Part shown: positions 56,401 through 64,000 of the stretch, piece by piece
How positions within the stretch are numbered: position 1 is the first letter of the stretch
Layout of the letters: every line of letters begins with the position of its first letter
DNA from: Gnetum montanum
Taxonomy: Eukaryota > Streptophyta > Gnetopsida > Gnetales > Gnetaceae
Direction: 5' to 3'
Assembly (NCBI GenBank): GCA_015680685.1
Contig: MNCI01005255.1
Span: forward strand, 541,758 to 605,757
Length of the DNA stretch: 64,000 bases
The notes under the pieces: model-generated
The model's database searches: none
What the model was told of the DNA's origin: nothing
What the model saw: only the letters and a program-made list of their open reading frames with translations
Position numbers and translations under genes: made by a program

Positions 56401-57469
56401 CATCATACATTTGAGGAAAAATAATATTATTTTACTATATATTATTTTTTATTAAATATTTTTATTTTAAGATCATTATTATTATTTTATTATTAAGCTT
56501 TGAATGTAACTTTGTTTCTAGAAATGCTAGGGTAGGGCCTTCATTTTTTAGCTAATGATAGTTTCATCCTAGCTTCCTCATGCAAATAACATCTTCTCCT
56601 AGTAGCACAACATCTTCTCATCATAGCATTGCAACAATTCTCCCAACAATCATCCTAGTTGTATTTTCTCCCAATTTTACTTTTACCACCTCCATCCTCC
56701 TTTTAATTTGAAGATTCATAATTATGTTTGTGTAGATTTTTAAATTCACATTTCAAATTTGACATCTATTTCCAGTACATCACCAATTGTAGTAGATCCA
56801 TATTCCAATAGTCCATTAGAGAGCATTACAGTTTGTCATATTTTACTCTCTTGTATCTCTCTCTTCCTCCCTTTTTTTTATTTTCTAAATTTTACTACAT
56901 TTTGGATCTTAGCTATTCAACTTCTAATTCATACTTAGTGGTACTATTTCTCATTGTCATTTAGACATTTTAATAGATCAAGAGATAGTAACCCCTTTCT
57001 ATACTTTCCTTATATTTTCTTGGTTTTCTTCTACATCGACATTTTTCTTACTTTTCCTCTACATTGATGTTTTATAGTCTAGGATTATGTGTATTTCATG
57101 TGTTGTAACATTTTCATTATTTTAATTTATTTTTGAAATCAAGAAATCTATAAGTTTAATGTAATGTTAGGAGATCATTTTGTTATGGGTAATTCACTAA
57201 GTTATTCTTGGACTAGTTATTTCCCAATTGTGTTTGATTGTTTGTTTAGGAGAAGGCACTTACCTTTTCTATGCATGCGTGGTTATTCATTAAAAAGACA
57301 TTTTCTACTACAATAGCTCCTTTAATGCTAGAATAAGGGCATGTTTGGATAACTTATGAATCACCAACATCATAACAGTTAATGTTAACATCACCTTTCC
57401 TTATGTTACTTTTTTCTCCTAATGTTACTTTAATTTTCTACATATCACTAACATTACTTTTGCTATTCT
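53461..57469. other. AT-rich, gene-free stretch
   Basis: About 4 kb with no sustained frame, RNA gene or recognised transposon domain on either strand. It includes a local duplication at 53578-53765, where TATGCAACTAGTTATATTAT and ATGTCTCACTTTCAACAAAT recur. Otherwise it looks like very old, decayed repeat sequence. Confidence 0.5.
53578..53765. repeat. Local direct repeats, TATGTCTCA family
   Basis: Three overlapping copies of AACTAGTTATATTATATGTC with the CTCAnTTTCAACAAATTT-like follow-on. Confidence 0.7.
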
Positions 57470-57797
57470 CTATTTGGAAAAGGCATTAGAATGGTACCAG
57501 GTTACTACTATATGATTTCATCTTTATCTTGGAACAAATTCTCCAATAGTTTATTAAATGATTCCATTACAATCTCTCACATGGAACCTCATTTAGTAAG
57601 CTAATCTCAACAAAAAAATCCCTAATAAAAGTAGCAATCAAATTTACCCAACAATGAACATAAGTAGCTAATGAGATATAGGAATCTGTTCCTAAAAAGG
57701 TCCTTTGTGACCTCTTCAAGGACATGGTTAATAATTTCTTTAAAGTTGATATTGGTTATTATAGGCCCAAGTCTCTAAATGAGTCCTATTTAGTACT
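57470..57797 (+). pseudogene. gag fragment interrupted by element F
   Basis: Plus-strand text KALEWYQ at about 57478-57498 and MVNNFFKVDIGYYRPKSLNESY at about 57723-57790 correspond to KALDWYR and VVNDFIKSKLYYLAPKSFSQAF in the gag of element B. The two are about the right distance apart. The fragment stops exactly at the LTR start of element F (57798), so it is probably an older Tat-like element that F jumped into. The rest would lie beyond the window. Confidence 0.55.
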
Positions 57798-58616
57798 TGA
57801 TGAGTGGCGAGGTACCCCTATACTCAACCATACAAATACGAGCGTAACATGCACGATCTGGTCGAACTCCACAAACTAAGTGCCTACGCGCCTCATGGAA
57901 CACTTAAGGTTAATTATTCGTTGTCTTCCCAGACTTACTTGTATTTGTCATGGTGTATGGTTAAGTAAGTTTGAGGTATATGATTTTTATAGCTTTTTCG
58001 GTTTTATCTCCTATGCTGAGAGGTGAGGGGTTGAAGAGATTAATTACTAACTCTAACTAACTAACTAAGTCTGAATTAACCTAGCATCAGCTTTCGTTCC
58101 CACTTACCATTCACACCCTGAACCGATGCAACCTTGGTTACCAAACACTAATCATTGCTGGGATCACCAAGCGTAACGCACATGCTCAAAGTAGTTGTAC
58201 TGAGGCACTTTAACTAGGAGAGAAGGGTTGAGAAAGATTTAATGACTAATAAAGCATTTAAATGGTAAATAGTAAATAACAGTAAATAAAATCCTAGTTA
58301 GCCTATTACATGCATTGCAAGGTTTATCCAAGAAATCTGTCTTTATTTCCATACACAAACTTGTGTTCAAGTACAATGTCTGCTCGAATAAAGATCCATT
58401 CACTTTGGAGTTCCTCCTGCAGGCACATGGAAAATATTCTATCTTTGGAGGGATCAAACTACCAAAGTTTCACTACGGTCTAAGCCTAGGATGAGAAAAA
58501 AGGAAGAGCTACTTTTTATTTATAGATATGACAGTGCACCGCGATATCGCATACACGATATCGCGGGAGATGACGCAATATTGCATACGCGATATCACAG
58601 GGGATGCGATATCGCA
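57798..58616 (-). mobile_element. 3' LTR of element F
   Basis: 819 bp, plus-strand TGATGAGTGGCGAGG...CGATATCGCA. The length matches the 822-bp LTR of element E. TATA box TATAAATA at 58524-58517 (minus). Confidence 0.85.
58536..58616 (-). repeat. GCGATATCGC palindrome array in U3 of element F
   Basis: Within 80 bp there are about six palindromic cores: GCGATATCGC, ACGATATCGCG, GCAATATTGC, GCGATATC and GCGATATCGC. They sit immediately upstream (minus strand) of the TATA box. In element E the same place holds only decayed versions. Confidence 0.9.
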
Positions 58617-59926
58617 TGCCCCCATGACTAAATGAAAACTCATCCTCCAATTCCTTACAAAATATTGGGAAGGTATGGGATTATTGACTGAATGGAACTA
58701 ATGGGATGACATGTGAACAGATCATCATTACAAGATAACAAAACTGGTGTTCATGACAACAATAGTGAACACCTTATTACATTGACATCAAGCCTTATTT
58801 GGCAGCTGAGAAAGAGAGAGAGAAAGAAGTTTTGTTGCTGCCAATGCCAAGATTGTGCCTTTTGTTGTCCATCCATAAGCATGCCATCGATCTTGCTCCT
58901 TGCATAGCTGCTTTCAGCACTGCTCCATTCCAAGTGTTATCTCTAGATCCAATCCATTGTTGCATGATTTCCATCTTCACACACAACACAATATTTATAT
59001 TAGCAAGGGTAAATGAATTTCAATACAGTGGATACCTTGCTTCGGTGAAAGGTCCATTGGCTAAGTTTTGGTATGGCTGATACGGGTCTAGAGATATAAC
59101 ATTGATGACTACTGAAGATGTAGGGGTTAGGAGAAAATTGAAAAAATTGGGCCCCATACCCCCATGACTAATCGTGAACCTCCAGTAGCAATAGTGTGGA
59201 GAAAGAAAAAGAACAACAAAGATGGAGAAAAAGAGACAACTGTAACGTCGATGATATGGATGTCAAGATGGAAATGAACAAAATAAAATGGATTGCAAAA
59301 ATGTTAGGGAAAAGAATTTAACTAATGCACCAAAGAGGAATGTCAGTGGGTCCTCCCCAAAGCAGGCTCATGCCCTTAATGCCCTAACAAGCCCACATTC
59401 AAAGAGTCCGTAGGCTCTAGGAATGTCATTTCGAACAAGAGTTAAAGTCTTAATCGCAAGAATTTACCAAAAAGAAAATAATGCATCAAGTAAAATATAC
59501 ACTAATGATACAACCGGAAATGAGGTGAACAATGGAGAGAAGGGGGGAGAGAAGAGAATGGAATGGAATCCCAAGAACAAGGTGGTGTATAGTCCCTTGT
59601 GTGTGTCATGATTAATGTGACTTAGCAAATCTCATTCCAACTCTGGCCTCAAACCAACCACATCCAGTGACTTCACATTAATGCACTCAGCCAATCCATC
59701 CTCTTGAACAACAAGAATGCCTTCACCCAAGAGCCACCACCATTCCGACGAAACAAGGAGGAGAGAATGGGAAGCGAGAAGGGCCTTAGTTAGAGGGAAC
59801 ATTTTTATTTTAGTTCCATAACTAGTGCTTGTAGCCCAAGGGATTATTTTGTCTAATGGGTGTGCTTTGAATTCTCACTTTTTTTCTTTTCTCTCTTTCT
59901 TTCTTCTTTCTTTTATATTTTTGTGT

Positions 59927-59964
<38 letters not shown>

Positions 59965-60760
59965 ATGCGTGAGAACCACACTATGCAAAGAATGTGTTAT
60001 TTTTATTTCTCAGCTTCCCGATGATTGGGTGACGTTGAAATGACAAGAAAACTCAAGAAGAAAACATCCAAGCACCCAAGATAATGGCCAACACAAATGC
60101 ATCAAGTTCCTTTAAAGTCACACCCTTTTCAATCCTTGAGTCCTTCCTTAGTTTGAGAAATACCTAGTCACTGATTCGTTAGAGTTCTTATTTAGGAAGA
60201 GATTGTACATTTCCAAGCTGAGAGAGACCATAAAACTTTTGGATGAATAGATGAAGTGGACTCATTGCATTCTATATCAAAAGAAACATACCTTAGTATC
60301 AACATCATGATTTAAAGGTAAAAACCAAACATTATCAATCAATAGGAGAACAGTTCATACCATCGTGAAGAACACTTATCAGGTGACAAACTTACAAGGT
60401 AGATAACACACACACACACAAACACACACACAAAATGAACAAGCATAACGATGTTGTAAAACAAAAACAAGAAAATTTAAAGAACTTTGTAAAACAAAAA
60501 CTTGTAAGAGAAAAATGTGTAAAACAAAAACTTGTAAAACAAAAATGTATAAAACAAAAAATTCTAAAACAAAAATGTGTAAAATAAAAATGTGTAAAAA
60601 AAAAAACTAAAAATAACTGAGGGCCCCTAATGATTAGCATAGGTGGCCATCTCCCCCATGACTAAATGGAAAGGGAGAGATCTAAAATAATGAACGTCTA
60701 TTTGAATTTTCGTTGTTAGCGTGGGTTGTTCCCCTAGTTTTTTCTATGCATATTGGTTTG
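58617..60760 (-). other. Non-coding 3' region of element F
   Basis: Contains a single copy of the unit that is triplicated in element E (about 58720-59430), a pyrimidine run (59877-59920) leading into (TG)n at 59922-59962, (CA)n at 60407-60433, and TGTAAAACAAAAA-type repeats at 60440-60610. Short open frames here are simple-sequence artefacts. Confidence 0.7.
59922..59962 (+). repeat. (TG)n microsatellite
   Basis: About 20 TG dinucleotides with one interruption. The homologous position in element E (about 26670) lacks it. A (CA)n run lies on the same strand at 60407-60433. Confidence 0.95.
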
Positions 60761-60831
60761 CTCTTTTGACTAGCTGTCAACCACGGGGTGTCTACTACTT
60801 ATGTGGTTGCTACATACAAGAACCTTTGTAT

Positions 60832-61587
60832 TTATGTTTCTTGGGCACACCAATTGCATGGAAGAGCTACTGTGCATTCCTCCATGTCATCACCCAATGA
60901 GTCATTGTATGTGATGCATGGAACTTTCTTCTTCTTGATATTTCCATAAATATTAGATATTTCCAAAGAAAGATTGTGGATCCCTAGGTATGCATCTATT
61001 GTACTCAGCCATGGCCTTCCCATTATAATTGGGAAGTCCCCTTCATTGTTGTTAACTTCAATCACTAGGAAATTGGCTGGGTATGACCAACCACACACAG
61101 TGGTAACTATGTTCTCCACCAATCCCAAGGAAATGGTGATGGACTGGTCAGCCAGCTCTAGTTGAATGTTGTTCCTCTTGAGTTGGGGCAGGTTCCAGGC
61201 TTGATACATTTCTCATGAAATTAAGTTGACTCCGGAACATGAGTTAAGAAGAGCCTTCGTTTCTAGTACTTGTAGATAAATTAAGGGACTTCCAGGGTCA
61301 AATAGTTTCCTGGGAAGGTGGCCTACCTTGATCCAGTTGATTACGGTATGCGTTAACATAACTATATGCGTTAAGCTTTGTTGTTGGACAGAAGGGAGCT
61401 CTGAAGCCTTATGTGTTGGAGGAGCATGCATGGACTCAACTGCTTGTTGTTGTGAGAGCTTGTCTAGGCTTCTGGTTCTAAAGAAAGGTCTTCTCTTTTT
61501 ACAATTGTTAGAACTAGCAGCAGGTTGAATATTTACAACTTTTGTAGCATTATGTTGCTGCAGTTGAGTGGGAAGTTCCACTTGCAT
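60832..61587 (-). pseudogene. Protease region of element F
   Basis: First frame 61587-61213 has a Gln/Pro-rich linker ending ALLNSCSGVNLIS. After an in-frame stop the second frame (61209-60832) continues EMYQAWNLPQLK, IQLELADQSITISLGLVENIV, NFLVIEV and GDFPIIMGRPWLSTIDAYLG. This follows the Athila retropepsin order (L.LADRS..YP.GIVEDV...DFVV...D.PIILGRPFL.T..A.I). The active-site Asp has changed: the triad position reads N-S-C. The frame ends VALPCNWCAQET without entering RT. Confidence 0.8.
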
Positions 61588-61911
61588 TGTTGGAGTAGGA
61601 GGTATGGGAACTACCGGTGGAAGAGGTGTAGACAGATTAGGAGGATGATATGGGTATGAAGCATCTCTTGGAGGAGAAGGAGTCCTTCTAAAGTACTCCT
61701 AAACTTGGTAGTGACGTTGGGGAGTTGTGTGACCCATGGAGTCACTCGGAGAAACTGGAAACTACACATAGTATCCATATGGATTTGGTTGCTGGTAAGG
61801 GTATTGATGTTTTGGCGGTGGCATCCCCCATGACTATGAGTATTGCCACTACTGATGTTGTCTGATGGATTTTGGTGGAGTTCCATTTGGATACATTAAC
61901 GGTTGGTGGAA

Positions 61912-63876
61912 CTACTTTGGGTTACCTTCAGGATAAGGTAATCTTCGGGGTGTCTGCCATCTATTGAGTCTCGGGTTAAGCACATACACCCTAGACTCTT
62001 GTAGATGTGAGATGATTGGACAACATCCCTTGGGATGGTCATATTGGTAGATCTCACATCCACCATCATCGTCTATGTCTAAATCCATAACCTCATCGGA
62101 GATAGTTATTTTCCCCTTACCCTTGTCATGTGCAGGGCCTGAATCTCTTTGCTTTGTCTTGTTCTTGTCACTACTTCGTTCCTCCTTAGACTCCCCTACG
62201 ATTTTCAAGATAGTTTTAATTTTACTGTCTAAGGAGCTCCATACTTCATCTACCTTAGCCGATACTTCTGTTATGAGCTTTTGAGCTAGCAAGGTTTTCC
62301 TATTCACCAACTCTTCAAGTGGTGACTCATCCTCTTCATCGCAAAATCTCACTCCCTTCTTTCGAAGAGAGGGATCACGGTTATATTCTTCCACACACTC
62401 TCTTTTTTGTAGCTCCCCTTCTTCTTTGGCTACCTGTTCCAACAATCAATGAATTTCATGAGATCTAAGTTCTGATAGTCTCCCTTGGGCATAAGTCCCA
62501 AGGGTTCTCCTAGTTTCATACCTTATCCCATCTACGATGTGGTGAAGTTGGTCCTGTTGTGTGTAACCATGGCCTGGGCAACGATGTAACAATGCGTAGT
62601 AGTAGCTCATGGCAGCATCCAAGGGTTGATGAGTACCTTGATTCCATCCTTGGATCTTCTTACGCAAATTAGACACTCTAGAGTACATTTGATATTTATC
62701 GTTGAAGATTTTTAACATCATACTCCACCTCCTAATGGTTTCTAGTTCAAAGGACCAGTACCAACTCTCTACTTCCTTGATGAGTGTCCTGGGAAACAAC
62801 TTTAGTTTCTTCCACTTGTTTTCTATGTTCTGCAAGGTGCAAACATCATGGAATTCTTGTAAATGATTTTTTGGATTAGCGTTATATCCCCCTTCAAATC
62901 GTGGGATGTTATTCATATCTAAGCGCTTGATCCAGCTATCTCTTTGATGCCTTGTCGGTATTCTCACTACCTCTGTTATATCGAGCATACTTCCAATTGC
63001 AAGTAGGGGCTCATCATGATAATCTCTTTCATGACATCTATGGTGTCTATGTTATTTCCTACTTTCCCTTCATTCATGCCCTTGTCCTCTCTCTCGACTC
63101 TCTCATCCAGGTCTCTCATTTTGTCTACCTCTATTATCATTGTTATGTTCTTGGTGGCTATGCCAAAATGTGGAAGGAGAGGGTGAATGATGTGAAGAAT
63201 GGAAAGAAGAAGAAGAACCATCGCCATGATGATGTTTCCTACCTTCTCTTCTGTGGCTTTGGCCCTGATTGTGATGACGATCCAAGTGCATGTCCTTGTC
63301 ATGTGTTGTTGTTCCCTCAGTGAACAGTTGGCATTCATGAGGATCAGAACTAGGGTTGTGTATCATGGATCGTAGGTTCTAATACCCCACCTCCTCACTA
63401 TTGTTAGGAGGGGGAACATCATTCGATAGAGAACTCGTTACAAGTGGTTCACCATCTCCAATTTCACTTAGGATGTGCGGGACCCCTTTGCCCTTCAATA
63501 GTGTATGTTGGCTCTCCTACCTTGAGTCCCTTATACATTGTGTGGATGTGGGATGGTAATCCCTTGTGTCAAATTCACCTATAACGTATTCAGCATAGAG
63601 CTGTGTCATGTCAATTTGTGCAAGAGCACGGAGAAGCATGTTTGGGACTGACCGATCTAGAGGTAACACTATGCTACCTTGCAAGTCTCTCCATTGCAGT
63701 TGTTCATCTTGATGGAGGATAAAGGTAAAGTCTACTATGTACTCATCAGGATCAGTATATACCACTCGGTATTGTTGAGGAATCGGTGGATTTTGGTTAT
63801 GTGTTTTTGACTGCCGACTATTTCTCGTATAATCCCTAGGTGGTGTAATGCTCTTATGAGAAGAAGAAGAAGACAT
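61912..63876 (-). pseudogene. gag of element F
   Basis: ATG 63876 begins MSSSSSHKSITPPRDYTR, a Ser/Thr-rich N-terminus (119 codons). After a broken stretch (63370-62990) the capsid frame 62988-62446 reads IPRFEGGYNANPKNHLQEF, KLKLFPRTLIKEVESWYW, IFNDKYQMYSRVSNLRKKI and ALLHRCPGHGY, which fits Athila-type Gag (F.G...NP..HL..F, LRLFPFSL...A..WL, LLRRCPHHG). The next frame (62445-61912) is acidic: EESKEERSSDKNK, KGKGKITISDEV, DIDDDGGCEIYQY. The frames are separated by single stops or frameshifts, so this is a fairly recent pseudogene. Gag would build the particle. Confidence 0.82.
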
Positions 63877-64000
63877 TATGTCTTATCGATGTGCAATTTA
63901 ACCATCATATAATTTTTCGTTTAATTAACCCTAAGATTTGTTTAAGCTCCCATAGATGTGAGTGATCTCCTATGTTCTACTTAGCGCACAAACACTTAGT

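Larger units (their letters stand above)
57798..64000 (-). mobile_element. Element F: Athila-like element lacking RT and integrase (partial)
   Basis: Minus strand. 3' LTR 58616-57798, non-coding 3' region to about 60760, protease 61260-60832, linker, gag from ATG 63876; the 5' LTR lies beyond the window. It is colinear with element E except that everything from the protease end to the integrase C-terminus is missing. In F the protease stop (60832) is followed within about 60 bases by AGCTAGTCAA, which in E (at about 27460) lies after the integrase. It is therefore an internal deletion derivative. Its coding frames are better preserved than those of E. Confidence 0.85.

Noticed and set aside
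60392-60640. Phe/Cys-rich 82-codon minus-strand frame
   Set aside because: Derived from TGTAAAACAAAAA and CA repeats in the 3' region of element F; simple sequence, not a gene.
1-64000. tRNA, rRNA or other structured RNA genes
   Set aside because: No cloverleaf-like sequence with A and B box spacing or rRNA core was recognised by eye; only tRNA-complementary PBS sites were seen.

Overview
This window is nuclear DNA from a plant with a large, repeat-rich genome. The evidence is one spliced plant lipid-droplet (REF/SRPP) gene, Tat/Ogre-like and Athila-like Ty3/gypsy LTR retrotransposons nested in one another, plant-type LINE remnants, and very low gene density. Long, decayed elements around a single small gene suggest a gymnosperm (conifer or relative). 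That placement is an inference from architecture only.

Layout. 1-378 is the end of an LTR of the same family as the element at 57798-64000. 379-3870 is AT-rich, with a dispersed near-palindromic repeat. 3873-7250 is a decayed gypsy element on the minus strand (element A: RT, protease, gag, initiator-tRNA-type PBS). 7306-9990 holds the only convincing host gene, a three-exon REF/SRPP-family gene on the minus strand with an unusual repetitive C-terminal extension. 9990-13600 is unassigned sequence plus a LINE remnant. 13606-21717 is element B, a complete plus-strand LTR element with 5-bp TSD GTAAT.

22230-53460 is a nested stack. A minus-strand LINE (two halves, 22230-23242 and 52834-53460) is split by Athila-like element E (23243-52833, minus, near-perfect TSD ATAGT/ACAGT). 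E is itself split by element D (27733-36962, minus, TSD ATTAG, inside the integrase region) and element C (43707-52769, plus, TSD CCTAA, inside E's 5' LTR). Without C and D, E is about 11.3 kb. 53461-57469 is AT-rich with no gene. 57470-57797 is a gag remnant cut by element F (57798 to beyond 64000, minus), a relative of E that has lost RT, RNase H and integrase.

Elements B, C and D are the most interesting content. All are 8-9 kb and share LTR ends (TGAAACACCAC...TACA), PPT and PBS, and a Tat/Ogre-like gag plus protease. None has reverse transcriptase or integrase, so they look like a lineage mobilised in trans. Each carries in its U3, just upstream of the TATA box, an array of short palindromic motifs. 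The motif differs between elements, but a matching motif array recurs in the 5' leader of the same element. In C and D the U3 motif clusters recur about every 180 bp. A second motif (consensus near GTCCGCTAAGAC-TTAAACTGGCA) appears both in the gag reading frame (as SAKTLNWHD-like peptides) and as arrays in the non-coding 3' region of all three. Element F has its own U3 palindrome array (GCGATATCGC).

All coordinates, splice sites and domain calls come from reading the sequence by eye. No alignment or database search was run.
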